Assembly (NCBI GenBank): GCA_052170475.1
Contig: JBQNAL010000003.1
Coordinates: forward strand, 62,001 to 126,000
Length of the DNA: 64,000 nucleotides
Direction of reading: 5' to 3'
Source of the DNA: CAJPQU01 sp052170475
GTDB taxonomy: Bacteria; Bacillota; Negativicutes; Selenomonadales; Selenomonadaceae
Made by a program: the position numbers and the translations under genes. Below the pieces are notes generated by a model. It had not been told where the DNA came from, did not search any database, and worked only from the letters and a program-made list of their open reading frames with translations. The stretch's first letter is position 1. Each line of letters opens with the position of its first letter. Positions 41,104-51,200 of this stretch are shown piece after piece.

Positions 41104-42348
41104 TTACTGTACGGCGTCCCACGCCTTTTTGATCTTCGCCGCCATGCCGCGCATCTTCTTGGCGGGGACAGCGCAGACCGCCACCCGCACCCCCTTCTTC
41201 AAGGGAACGGGGAAAATATAGTCGTCGTGGAGCCGATCGCAGACCGCCGCCGGGTCAGCCGCCGGGATGGAGAGGAAGAAGCCCGCCTTGTAGGGGAGCG
41301 CATTGAGCGCACAGGCCTTCGCCTCCTCCATGAAGATGGCGCCACGCTGGCGGATCATCTGATAGAGCGCTTCGCGCTCCTCTTCAAAGGACGCTTTGAG
41401 CGCCGCGTCTTTCTGGATCACAGAGAGCGCCGTCATGGCGCCGCGATTGATGTTCGACCACGTCGCTCGCCCGGAAAACGAACTGACCGTCTTAAATTCT
41501 TCCATCACGCCCTTGTCCGAAGAAAGCCCCACGATGGCGCCGGTGCGCTGCCCGTACATCGTATAGCCCTTCGACATGCTGAAGGCGAACATGACGAAAA
41601 GATTCGCGGGCAGCTGCGAGAACTGCTTCATGAACTTGCGCGCTTCATTCTTTTCGCCCGCATAGTCGATGTAGGCGATGTCCACCAAGAGGCTGATCTT
41701 CTTGTCGCCCCCCTTGATCTCCTTCTTACAAATCTCCAAGACCTCGCGCCAATCTTCCTCGGAAAAGCTGTAGCCCGTGGGATTGTGTGCAGGGGTGTTG
41801 AGGAGGATGAGGAGGGAGGACTGCTTTTGCAAAAGCTCTTTCACCTTGGCGGCAAAGGCCGTCCCATTGAACTTTTGCGCCTCGTCAAAGAGAGGATAGG
41901 TGGCCAATGTCCGCCCCTGCTCTTGGCAGAGAACGCTGTATGGGCCCCAGAACCAATCGGAGGTCAGCACCTCGTCCCCGATCTCGGAATAGTTGGCGAT
42001 CGCGTGATGCACCGCCCCCGTCCCCCCGGCGGTCGCCACCGCCGCCGTGTAGCCTTCGGGTCTTTGCGCCGCGAAGGTCAGATCGATCACTGCGTCGAGG
42101 TAATCCGGAAGCCCTTCGATGGGCGCGTAGGCGATGATGTCGTTCATGGGAAGGCTCCGATAGACCTTCTCCATCGTCGAAATACAGGCCAAGTTCTCCT
42201 CGTCGTCCATGATCGCACCGATGGTCGCGTTGACGACCTTATCCGCCCCCACGGTTGCCGCCGCCTTCTTCGCCGCCGCACTCGCCCCAAAAATCGCGTC
42301 CTTTAGCTCCCGGCCAGTGGCGTGGGAAGCTGCCATAGTCATTGCCAT
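41104..42348 (-). CDS. Aromatic/aspartate-type aminotransferase, PLP fold type I
   Basis: This cytoplasmic PLP transaminase of class I/II is about 414 aa when started at ATG 42348 (nine bases from GGGG); ATG 42354 is equally possible. It shows GGTGAVHHAI at the PLP phosphate site, NTPAHNPTGYSFSEEDW, DIAYIDYAG and the Schiff-base lysine in SMSKGYTMYGQRTGA, and ends normally. It resembles the aspartate/tyrosine/aromatic AT subfamily rather than AspC of E. coli. The substrate cannot be fixed from sequence alone. It stands alone, with terminators on both sides. Confidence 0.9.
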   Translation of the reverse strand: MAMTMAASHATGRELKDAIFGASAAAKKAAATVGADKVVNATIGAIMDDEENLACISTMEKVYRSLPMNDIIAYAPIEGLPDYLDAVIDLTFAAQRPEGYTAAVATAGGTGAVHHAIANYSEIGDEVLTSDWFWGPYSVLCQEQGRTLATYPLFDEAQKFNGTAFAAKVKELLQKQSSLLILLNTPAHNPTGYSFSEEDWREVLEICKKEIKGGDKKISLLVDIAYIDYAGEKNEARKFMKQFSQLPANLFVMFAFSMSKGYTMYGQRTGAIVGLSSDKGVMEEFKTVSSFSGRATWSNINRGAMTALSVIQKDAALKASFEEEREALYQMIRQRGAIFMEEAKACALNALPYKAGFFLSIPAADPAAVCDRLHDDYIFPVPLKKGVRVAVCAVPAKKMRGMAAKIKKAWDAVQ

Positions 42349-42565
42349 TGTCATAATCCCCTTTTCAGCGCATAGTCTTGTTCCTCTTTTCATATTCGGA
42401 GGAAAACGCCCTTTTCCTTCCCGCGCAGGGGAAGTATACAAAATTCACGCAATGCGATCCACACGGAGTGAACGGCAAAGCGCGAATGTCGTAAACATGT
42501 ACGGAGCCGCTGCGCCACGACCCACGAAGTGACGTCCGCGCTTCATGGATACGGTAAGACGCAGA

Positions 42566-42602
42566 AAAGGGTCATGAACCTGCACGGTTTCATGACCCTT
42601 TC
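42566..42602. terminator. Bidirectional terminator after the adenosyltransferase gene
   Basis: The stem AAAGGGTCATGAA...TTTCATGACCCTTT (42566-42580 with 42587-42602) has a short loop. It begins at the adenosyltransferase stop and runs A-rich to T-rich, so it can work both ways. Confidence 0.8.
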
Positions 42603-42606
42603 TCCT

Positions 42607-43110
42607 TCATTCCGGCTGATATTCTTCCAAACGCATGAGCATGAAGCAGTAATCCGATAAGCGATTGATGTAGAGCCGATCCACCTCGTGGACTTCCTCT
42701 TCTCGGGCGAGGCGCAGCATTTGCCGCTCCGCCCGACGTGCCATGGTGCGCGCCAGATCCAGCATGGCGCCGCCCTTCGTGTCCCCCGGCACCAAGAATT
42801 TCCGCAAGGGGCCGACGATACCCTCGATGCGATCCATCTCCTGTTCCATCTCCGAGATATTCATCTCCGTGATTTGCGGCGGCTGCCCGAGGCTGGCCAA
42901 ATCGGCCATGAAGAGCGATACGTCCTTTTGCAGCATGTAGAGGAGCGTCTTGACTTCCTCGTTCTCGCAAAAGGCACGCGCCATGCCCAGTGCCGAATTC
43001 ATCTCGTCAACGATGCCATACGCCTCCACCCGGAGGGAATCCTTATTGACCCGCTCTCCGGTGTAGAGGCTGGTCTGCCCCTTGTCTCCCGTTTTCGTGT
43101 AAACCCCCAT
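42607..43110 (-). CDS. ATP:cob(I)alamin adenosyltransferase, PduO type
   Basis: This enzyme attaches the adenosyl group to cob(I)alamin to make coenzyme B12. The 167-aa protein is the PduO N-terminal-domain form. It has TKTGDKGQTSLYTGERVNKDSLRVEAYG at the ATP site, DEMNSALG, GGAMLDLARTMARRAERQ, and YINRLSDYCFMLMR. ATG 43110 starts MGVYTKTGDKG. A B12-dependent metabolism is implied, yet no cobalamin riboswitch or B12 uptake gene lies beside it. ndk is 11 bases upstream, on the same transcript. Confidence 0.95.
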   Translation of the reverse strand: MGVYTKTGDKGQTSLYTGERVNKDSLRVEAYGIVDEMNSALGMARAFCENEEVKTLLYMLQKDVSLFMADLASLGQPPQITEMNISEMEQEMDRIEGIVGPLRKFLVPGDTKGGAMLDLARTMARRAERQMLRLAREEEVHEVDRLYINRLSDYCFMLMRLEEYQPE

Positions 43111-43121
43111 GCCTCATCACC

Positions 43122-43538
43122 TCAATCAAAAATTTCGGTTTCGTTGAAGAAAATGTGGATCTCCCGCGCCGCGCTCTCTGGGCTGTCAGAGGCGTGTACC
43201 GCATTCTCGCCCTTGCTGGCGGCGTAAAGCTGGCGGATCGTCCCCGGCGCGGCTTCCTTCGGGTCGGTCTTGCCGTTGAGATCGCGCACCTTCTGAATGG
43301 CGTCCTCTCCCGCTAAGACCATGGCCACGATGGGGCCGGACATCATGAAGGTCTCCAGTTCCTCGTAGTACGGGCGGCCGATATGCTCCTCGTAATGCTT
43401 CGCCGCGACCTCCTTCGTCATCTTCATCAGCCGCATGGCCAAGAGCGTCAGCCCCTCGTCCTCGTAGCGCTTGACAATGTCGCCCGTATGATGTCCTTTG
43501 TAAGCATCCGGCTTAATGAGTACCAATGTTTTTTCCAT
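43122..43538 (-). CDS. ndk: Nucleoside-diphosphate kinase
   Basis: This enzyme phosphorylates NDPs to NTPs. The 138-aa protein is a little shorter than usual but complete. It starts LVLIKPDAYKG and has PYYEELETFMMSGP and the active-site His in NAVHASDSPESAAREI, followed by IHIFF. It sits between a gamma-carbonic-anhydrase-like gene and the adenosyltransferase. ATG 43538 follows GGAGAGGAT. Confidence 0.97.
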   Translation of the reverse strand: MEKTLVLIKPDAYKGHHTGDIVKRYEDEGLTLLAMRLMKMTKEVAAKHYEEHIGRPYYEELETFMMSGPIVAMVLAGEDAIQKVRDLNGKTDPKEAAPGTIRQLYAASKGENAVHASDSPESAAREIHIFFNETEIFD

Positions 43539-43553
43539 ACGACGTATCCTCTC

Positions 43554-44072
43554 CTATTCGTGATTTCTCAAATACTTTTGCGCAATATCGTAATAATCGA
43601 GCGCCGACTGGTGAACGGCCTCGATCTCATCGGGGCGCAGCGCGCGGACGATGCGGGCGGGGTTCCCGTAGACCATGGAATTGGCGGGAATCTTGCGGTG
43701 CTGCGTGAGGAGCGTACCCGCACCGATGACGCAATTCTCCCCGATCTCTGCGTAGCCCAAGAGAACCGCGCCCATGCCGATGAGACAGTTATTGCCCACC
43801 TTCGAGCAATGGATGATCGCCCCGTGCCCCACGGTAACGTAGTCTCCGATGATCGTCGGCTCATGACTCATGACGTGAACCGTCACATTGTCCTGCAAGT
43901 TCGTGAACTGACCCACCTTGATCGGCGCGATGTCACCCCGCAGGACGCTGTTAAACCAAACATTCGCCCCTTTTTGCAAGGTCACATCGCCGATGACCCG
44001 TGCGCCGTCGGCGATGAACACCCCACCGGCCACCTCCGGCAAAACGCCCTGATACCCAATCAACCGCCCCAT
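43554..44072 (-). CDS. Gamma-carbonic-anhydrase-like hexapeptide-repeat protein
   Basis: This 172-aa left-handed beta-helix protein of the gamma-CA/PaaY group has hexapeptide repeats across residues about 25-140. The zinc histidines are present (VTVHVMSH, then VGHGAIIHC). The CO2-hydrating Glu residues of the archaeal Cam enzyme are not all evident, so catalytic activity is uncertain. A C-terminal helix caps the trimer, with a conserved segment NPARIVRALRPDEIE. It lies 15 bases upstream of ndk. Confidence 0.93.
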   Translation of the reverse strand: MGRLIGYQGVLPEVAGGVFIADGARVIGDVTLQKGANVWFNSVLRGDIAPIKVGQFTNLQDNVTVHVMSHEPTIIGDYVTVGHGAIIHCSKVGNNCLIGMGAVLLGYAEIGENCVIGAGTLLTQHRKIPANSMVYGNPARIVRALRPDEIEAVHQSALDYYDIAQKYLRNHE

Positions 44073-44189
44073 ACTTTCACCTGATTTCCGAATATTACGC
44101 TTCTTTTATATTATAAAGAAAACGGCGGGAAAAGTAAAGGAAGTCGGAAAAAGACGTACTGCCCGCCATGCTTGCTGCGCCCTATCGCA

Positions 44190-44227
44190 AAAGAAAAGTG
44201 CGGCCATCTCATCAGAGACAGCCGCAC
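44190..44227 (-). terminator. Intrinsic terminator of rpoC
   Basis: The stem GTGCGGC/GCCGCAC (44198-44204 with 44221-44227) has an inner TCTC/GAGA extension, then TTTTCTTTTG on the minus strand. It lies 20 bases past the rpoC stop. Confidence 0.85.
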
Positions 44228-44246
44228 ACATGGTCGTCTGTGTTTC

Positions 44247-47200
44247 TTATTCCATGATCGGCGCTTCGGCGGTTTCCTCGGCGACGATCTCGTCTGCCGG
44301 CTCTTCTTCCGCTTTGGCGAGCGCCGCTGTGGCGACATCGGGATCTACGACGCTGATGTTTCGATAGCGCCCCATGCCAGTGCCCGCAGGGATCAATTTG
44401 CCGATGATGACGTTCTCTTTCAGCCCGATCAAGGGATCGACTTTCCCCTTGATCGCAGCGTCGGTAAGGACGCGGGTCGTCTCTTGGAAGGAGGCGGCGG
44501 AAAGGAAGGAATCCGTCGCCAAGGACGCCTTCGTGATCCCCAAGAGAATCGGCTTCGCCACCGCCGGCTCACCGTCCGCCTCGATCACGCGTGCATTGAC
44601 CGCTTCAAAGGAGTTGATGTCCACATATTCACCGGGCAGGAAATCCGTGTCCCCCGACTCCTCGATCTTCACTTTATGGAGCATTTGACGCACCATGACC
44701 TCGATGTGCTTGTCGTTGATCTCCACGCCTTGCGATTTATAGACCTTCTGCACCTCGTAGACGAGATAGCGCTGCGTCTCGCGAAGCCCGCAGACCCGCA
44801 GAATATCATGGGGGTTGATGGATCCCTCGGTGATCTTATCCCCCGGCTTTACAGTCATGCCGTCCTTCGCCACCAAGCGTGCACCATACGGCACCGCATA
44901 CTCTCTTGCATCGCCCTCTTCCGGCGTCAGGGTGACCTTACGGACGCCCTTATTGTCCTCCACGGACGCCACGCCCTCGATCTCGGCGATGATCGCGTGA
45001 TGTTTCGGCTTGCGCGCTTCAAAGAGTTCCTCGACGCGCGGCAGACCCTGCGTGATGTCGTCGCTCGATGCGACGCCGCCGGAGTGGAATGTCCGCATGG
45101 TGAGCTGCGTGCCCGGCTCGCCGATGGACTGCGCCGCGATGATGCCCACCGCTTCGCCGACATCGACTTCCGCCGCGTTCGCGAGATCGCGGCCATAGCA
45201 CTTGACGCAGACGCCGTACTGGGACTTACAGGTGAGGACGCTGCGAATGGAGACCTTTTCTCGCACTTGGCAAATCTTTTCCGCTAAGTCTTCATCCACG
45301 GTCTCATTGAGGGACGCGACCTTTTCCCCCGTCGCCGGATCGAAAATATCCTCCGCCAAGACGCGGCCGATGATGCGATCCGCCAAGGGTTCAATGACGC
45401 TGTTCCCCTCTTTGATGGCCTCCACTTCAATGCCCCGCACGTTCCCGTTGCGTACTTTAATTTCCTTCGCGTCACTTTGGAGCGCGTTGTCGATCAGTTT
45501 ATCCGTCAAGAGCGTCGCGGCAGGAATGATTTCCTCGCCATCGCGCGTGAGGACGGCGTCCGTGGTGGTCTTTCCCACCATCTCGCGCAGGATGCCCTTG
45601 TGGAGCGCAGCTCGCTCCTTAGCCGACGCAGTCCCCAAGATCACCGTCTCGGAAACCATCGCGTTACTGATGACCGCCTCCGAAGAAGCCAACGAGCCGC
45701 GAATGACGATCTCCTTGACCTTCGACTCCCCGATGAGCGTGAGGTCGTCTTCCGTCAGAACGATGTCCCGTGGAAGGAGCATCTCTCCCGTCTGGGGATC
45801 GAGTACATCCGCCCCCAACACGCGCTCGACGAGCAAGTCGCGCAGGATCTCCACCGCTGCGAGCGAAGACTCCGCTAACTGCGCCCGCACCCGCGTGAGA
45901 TTGATCCCAACGACGTCGCAGTCCTCTTCGCGAACGATGACATCCTGTGCCACGTCCACTAAGCGGCGGGTGAGGTACCCCGAGTCCGCCGTGCGCAGCG
46001 CCGTATCCGCCAAGCCTTTACGAGCGCCATGGGAGGAAATGAAGTAATCGGAAACCGTCAGCCCCTCACGGAAATTCGCCGTGATGGGCAGGTCGATGAT
46101 CTTGCCCGAAGGATCCGCCATCAATCCGCGCATCCCCGCCAACTGGCGCATCTGCTGCTTATTGCCTCGCGCGCCGGAGTCCGCCATCATGAAGATGGGG
46201 TTAAAGGCGTCCATGTTCTTCATCATGGCGTCGCCCACGTCGTCCGTGGCGTCCGTCCAGAGGTCGATGACTTTCTTATAGCGTTCCCCCTCGGTGATGA
46301 GCCCGCGGCTGAACTGTTTTTCAATCTTATTGACGACGGCCTTCGTGGCGTCGATGATCTCCTGCTTTTCCGGCGGAATAATGACGTCCGAGATCGCGAC
46401 GGTCATGCCCGCGAGGCACGCGTAATGGTAGCCGAGATTCTTCACGTTATCGATGACCACGGCGGTCTTTCCTGCGCCGAAATGCTTGAAGCAGTTCGCG
46501 ACGAGGCGTCCCATCTCTTTCTTGTCGATGCGGATGCCGTAGTGCCATTCGCCCGTTTCCTTATCCTTGCGGAAGTAGCGGATCTCCTCGGGCAGGATCT
46601 CATTGAAGATCATGCGCCCCAAAGAGGTCTTGACCGTCCCATAGCCTTCCACGCGGGTGGAAATTTCCGCCTGTAAATCAAGTTCGTGGTGCTGGTACGC
46701 CAAGAGGCCTTCCTCGATGCCCGTGACAAATTTTCCCTCGCCCTTCGCGCCGGGACGCAGAATCGTGAGGTAGTAGGAGCCTAAAATCATGTCCTGGGTC
46801 GGCACGATGATGGGGCGACCGTCCTTCGGCGCCAAGATATGGCTGGCCGCCAGCATCAAAATGCGCGCCTCCGCCTGCGCTTCTGCGGAAAGGGGCAGAT
46901 GAATCGCCATCTGATCGCCGTCAAAGTCCGCATTGTAAGCGGTGCAGGCCAAAGGATGGAGCTTTAAGGCGCGCCCTTCTGTCAGCACCGGCTCAAACGC
47001 CTGAATGCCCAAGCGGTGAAGCGTCGGAGCGCGGTTCAAAAGAACGGGGTGTTCTTTGATCACTTCCTCCAAGACGTCCCAGACTTCCGGCTTCACGCGC
47101 TCCACCATGCGCTTCGCGGCCTTGATGTTGCCCACGAGACCGTTGTTGACCAATTTCTTCATGACAAAGGGCTTGAAGAGTTCCAGCGCCATCTCCTTGG

Positions 47201-48272
47201 GAAGCCCGCACTGATGGAGCTTCAGCTCCGGCCCCACGACGATGACCGAGCGCCCCGAATAGTCCACGCGTTTGCCCAAGAGGTTCTGCCGGAATCGACC
47301 CTGTTTCCCCTTGAGCATATCCGAGAGGGACTTTAAGGGACGGTTGCCCGGTCCCGTGACGGGACGACCGCGGCGCCCGTTGTCGATGAGCGCGTCCACC
47401 GCTTCTTGGAGCATCCGTTTTTCGTTGCGGACGATGATGTCCGGCGCCCCCAAATCCAAGAGGCGCTTCAATCGGTTGTTCCGATTGATGACGCGGCGAT
47501 AGAGATCGTTTAAGTCGGAGGTGGCGAAGCGCCCGCCGTCAAGCTGCACCATGGGGCGCAGTTCCGGCGGGATCACCGGCACCACATCCATGATCATCCA
47601 CGCCGGATCGTTGCCGGATTTACGGAACGCCTCCACCACTTCAAGGCGGCGGATGGCGCGGACTTTCTTCTGTCCGCTGACTTCCTTGAGCTCCTTGCGG
47701 AGTTCCTCATTCATCTTCTCTAAGTCAATCTCTTCCAAGAGGGTTTTGATGGCCTCCGCCCCCATCCCCACCTGAAAGGAATCGCCGAACTTCTCGCGAT
47801 GCTCATGGTACTCGCTCTCCGTCAGGAGCTGCTTCTTCATCAGCGGCGTGTCCGCCGGATCCAACACGATGTAGGAAGCGAAGTACAGTACCTTCTCCAA
47901 GGAGCGCGGGGAAATATCCAAAATGAGTCCCATGCGGCTGGGAATCCCCTTGAAGTACCAGATATGAGACACCGGCGCAGCGAGTTCGATATGCCCCATG
48001 CGCTCGCGGCGCACCTTGGATCGCGTGACTTCGACGCCGCAGCGATCGCAGATGATCCCCTTGTAGCGGATCCGTTTATACTTACCGCAGTGGCACTCCC
48101 AATCACGGGTCGGCCCAAAAATGCGCTCGCAGAAAAGGCCGTCCTTTTCCGGCTTCAGCGTCCGATAGTTGATTGTCTCCGGCTTTTTGACCTCACCATA
48201 AGACCACTCGCGGATCTTATCGGGCGAAGCCAGCCCGATCCGCATGGAATCAAAATTATTTACATCCAGCAA
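44247..48272 (-). CDS. rpoC: RNA polymerase beta' subunit
   Basis: This 1341-aa largest catalytic subunit of RNA polymerase starts MLDVNNFDSMRIGLASPDKI. It has the N-terminal zinc ribbon (CHCGKYK...CDRCG), the active-site NADFDGDQMAIH with three Mg-binding Asp near residue 450, a bridge helix region (SSHGARKGLADTAL), the second zinc site (CQV-x, then CKSQYGVCVKCYG) and a C-terminal acidic tail. No large lineage insertion was noticed in the trigger loop (VGIIAAQSIGEPGTQLTMRTFH). It follows rpoB by 18 bases and ends the operon. Confidence 0.99.
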   Translation of the reverse strand: MLDVNNFDSMRIGLASPDKIREWSYGEVKKPETINYRTLKPEKDGLFCERIFGPTRDWECHCGKYKRIRYKGIICDRCGVEVTRSKVRRERMGHIELAAPVSHIWYFKGIPSRMGLILDISPRSLEKVLYFASYIVLDPADTPLMKKQLLTESEYHEHREKFGDSFQVGMGAEAIKTLLEEIDLEKMNEELRKELKEVSGQKKVRAIRRLEVVEAFRKSGNDPAWMIMDVVPVIPPELRPMVQLDGGRFATSDLNDLYRRVINRNNRLKRLLDLGAPDIIVRNEKRMLQEAVDALIDNGRRGRPVTGPGNRPLKSLSDMLKGKQGRFRQNLLGKRVDYSGRSVIVVGPELKLHQCGLPKEMALELFKPFVMKKLVNNGLVGNIKAAKRMVERVKPEVWDVLEEVIKEHPVLLNRAPTLHRLGIQAFEPVLTEGRALKLHPLACTAYNADFDGDQMAIHLPLSAEAQAEARILMLAASHILAPKDGRPIIVPTQDMILGSYYLTILRPGAKGEGKFVTGIEEGLLAYQHHELDLQAEISTRVEGYGTVKTSLGRMIFNEILPEEIRYFRKDKETGEWHYGIRIDKKEMGRLVANCFKHFGAGKTAVVIDNVKNLGYHYACLAGMTVAISDVIIPPEKQEIIDATKAVVNKIEKQFSRGLITEGERYKKVIDLWTDATDDVGDAMMKNMDAFNPIFMMADSGARGNKQQMRQLAGMRGLMADPSGKIIDLPITANFREGLTVSDYFISSHGARKGLADTALRTADSGYLTRRLVDVAQDVIVREEDCDVVGINLTRVRAQLAESSLAAVEILRDLLVERVLGADVLDPQTGEMLLPRDIVLTEDDLTLIGESKVKEIVIRGSLASSEAVISNAMVSETVILGTASAKERAALHKGILREMVGKTTTDAVLTRDGEEIIPAATLLTDKLIDNALQSDAKEIKVRNGNVRGIEVEAIKEGNSVIEPLADRIIGRVLAEDIFDPATGEKVASLNETVDEDLAEKICQVREKVSIRSVLTCKSQYGVCVKCYGRDLANAAEVDVGEAVGIIAAQSIGEPGTQLTMRTFHSGGVASSDDITQGLPRVEELFEARKPKHHAIIAEIEGVASVEDNKGVRKVTLTPEEGDAREYAVPYGARLVAKDGMTVKPGDKITEGSINPHDILRVCGLRETQRYLVYEVQKVYKSQGVEINDKHIEVMVRQMLHKVKIEESGDTDFLPGEYVDINSFEAVNARVIEADGEPAVAKPILLGITKASLATDSFLSAASFQETTRVLTDAAIKGKVDPLIGLKENVIIGKLIPAGTGMGRYRNISVVDPDVATAALAKAEEEPADEIVAEETAEAPIME

Positions 48273-48290
48273 GGGGCCGTCACTCCCTTC

Positions 48291-51200
48291 TCATTCATCC
48301 GAATCATCTTCGTCAGAACCGACTTCTTCGCCGTCGCCCTGATGTTCCTCGTCGCCTTCCAAAATGTTCATATCGGCGATAATATCGTCGGCCGTTTCCT
48401 CATCCTCCGCCGCATCTTCATCGTAGTCGTCAGATCGAGCCGCCCCTTTATCGGGGAGAGGCGCGGAAGAAGGCTCCACGCCGCTCACATCCAAATCAAG
48501 TTCCCGCGCCGTCTCATTCACATCGTCGTCGTCGTCTTGAATGACGATCTCTTGTGCGTCTTCCGACAACACCTTAATGTCGAGGCCGATGCTCTGCAAT
48601 TCTTTGATGAGAACCTTAAAGGATTCCGGCACCCCCGGCTCGGGAATGTTTTCTCCCTTGACGATGGCTTCATAGGTCTTTACGCGACCCACCACATCGT
48701 CCGACTTCACCGTCAAAATTTCTTGCAGCGTATAGGAGGCGCCGTAGGCTTCGAGCGCCCAGACCTCCATCTCGCCGAAGCGCTGCCCGCCAAACTGCGC
48801 CTTGCCGCCCAAGGGCTGCTGCGTGACCAAAGAGTAGGGTCCCGTGGAGCGGGCGTGGATCTTGTCGTCCACCAAATGGTGGAGCTTCAGCATGTAGACG
48901 CAGCCGACGGTGACGCGATTTTCAAACGGCTCTCCCGTCCGGCCGTCATAGAGGATCGTCTTGCCGTCCGCCGGAAGCCCCGCAGCCTTGATCGTGCCGA
49001 AGACTTCGTTTTCCCCCGCCCCGTCAAAGACCGGCGTGGCGATATGGATCCCGGCCTCGTCCGGCTTTGGCATCCCATAGGTATCGAAATCGTAGCCGAT
49101 GTCGCGAAGGCGCTGCTCGACGGTTGCGTCGCCCGCCTTGATCTGATTGCCCAATTCCCGCACGGCCATCCCCAGATGCGTTTCCAAAATCTGACCGATG
49201 TTCATGCGAGAGGGGACGCCCAAGGGGTTCAGCACGATGTCCACCGGCGTTCCATCCGGCAGAAACGGCATGTCCTCCTGCCGCATGATCCGCGAAACGA
49301 CGCCCTTATTGCCGTGGCGGCCGGACATCTTGTCCCCCACCGAGATCTTTCGCTTCTGGGCGATGTAGACCCGCACCAAGTGGTTGACCCCCGGCGGAAG
49401 TTCGTCGTTGTTTTCGCGGTTGAATACCTTCACATCGACGATCTTCCCCGCCTCGCCGTGGGGGACGCGCAGCGACGTATCCCGCACTTCCCGCGCCTTT
49501 TCCCCGAAGATGGCGCGGAGAAGCCGCTCCTCGGCAGTGAGTTCTGTCTCGCCCTTCGGCGTCACTTTCCCCACCAAGATGTCGCCGGGACGAACTTCCG
49601 CCCCAATGCGAACAATACCATCCTCGTCTAAATCCCGCAGGGCGTCCTCCGCCACGTTGGGAATGTCCCGGGTCACTTCCTCCGGCCCCAACTTCGTGTC
49701 CCGCGCGTCACACTCGTACTCTTCGATATGAATGGACGTGTAGAGATCCTGCTTGACCAAGTTCTCACTCAAGAGAACCGCATCTTCGTAGTTATAGCCT
49801 TCCCAAGGCATGTAGGCCACCAAGATGTTGTAGCCGAGCGCCAATTCGCCGTGATCCGTGGCCGGGCCGTCCGCGATGGGCTGACGCTCCACCACCGTGT
49901 CCCCCTGACTGACGATGGGGACTTGGTTGATACAGGTGCCTTGATTGGAGCGGACATACTTCTGCAATTTATAGGTATCGAGGGAGCCGTCCTCCGCCCG
50001 CACCTTGATGACATCCGCCGCCACGTATTCCACCGTGCCCGAGCGCTTCGCGAGCACCATGACCCCGGAGTCGCAGGCTGCTTTATACTCCATACCCGTG
50101 CCGATGAGCGGCGCCTGCGTACGAAGGAGCGGCACCGCCTGACGCTGCATGTTTGCCCCCATCAGGGCGCGGTTCGCGTCGTCATTTTCCAAGAAGGGGA
50201 TCATCGCCGTGGCGATGGAGACCACCTGCTTGGGCGACACGTCCATGTAGTCCACCCGATCGCGAGAAGACAGCACCGTCTCCTCATGGTAACGCGCCGT
50301 CACCCGCTCATTGACGAACCAGCCGTTTTCATCCAACGGCTCGTTGGCCTGCGCGATGGTAATGCTGTCCTCCTCGTCCGCCGTCAAGTAGCGGACTTCA
50401 TCGGTCACATGCTGTTTTTCTTTATCCACCTTGCGATACGGCGTTTCCATAAAGCCGAACTGATTGATCCGCGCGTAATTCGACAGGGAGCCGATGAGGC
50501 CGATGTTCGGACCTTCCGGTGTCTCAATCGGGCACATGCGCCCATAGTGGGAATTATGAACGTCGCGCACCTCAAATCCGGCGCGTTCGCGGGAAAGGCC
50601 GCCCGGCCCCAAGGCCGACAAGCGGCGCTTATGCGTAAGCTCAGAGAGAGGATTATGCTGATCCATGAACTGGGACAGCTGAGACGAGCCAAAAAATTCC
50701 TTGATGGCCGCCACCACCGGGCGAATGTTGATGAGCGCCTGCGGCGTGATGACATCCGAGTCCTGAATGGACATGCGTTCCTTGACGACCCGCTCCATGC
50801 GGGAAAGACCGATGCGGAACTGATTTTGCAAAAGTTCCCCCACAGAGCGGACGCGGCGATTCCCCAGGTGGTCGATGTCGTCCGTCGTGCCTACCCCGTC
50901 GATGAGATTCAAGAGATAACTGATCGACGCCAAAATATCATGGCGCGTGATCGTGCGGTACTGATACGCAAGCGTCGGCGAGCAGATCATCTTCAGCCGC
51001 GTCTCTTCCCCTTCTTCCGTCTGATGGCGGACGAATACGGCAGGGGGAGCGTCCTCCGCAAAGGCGGCGGCTTCAGCCTCGGGCGTAATCGCGTCCAGCA
51101 TGGCCTCTGTCACGGGAACATCCGCTGGGAGCAAGATCTCCCCCGTTTCCCGGTTCACCAACGGCTGCGCTAAGACCCGCCCGAGCACACGGCGCTTAAA

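Noticed and set aside
42355..42565. A gene in the gap before the adenosyltransferase
   Set aside because: Only short frames without ribosome sites were seen; the only signal in this gap is the terminator beyond it.
47799..49631. A 610-codon open frame on the plus strand across rpoC and rpoB
   Set aside because: It is antisense to two essential genes with unmistakable motifs. In GC-rich DNA such long frames arise opposite real genes. It shows no recognisable domain.
49728..51173. A 481-codon plus-strand open frame inside rpoB
   Set aside because: It is an antisense shadow of rpoB, with no ribosome site and an Arg/His-rich composition typical of the opposite strand.
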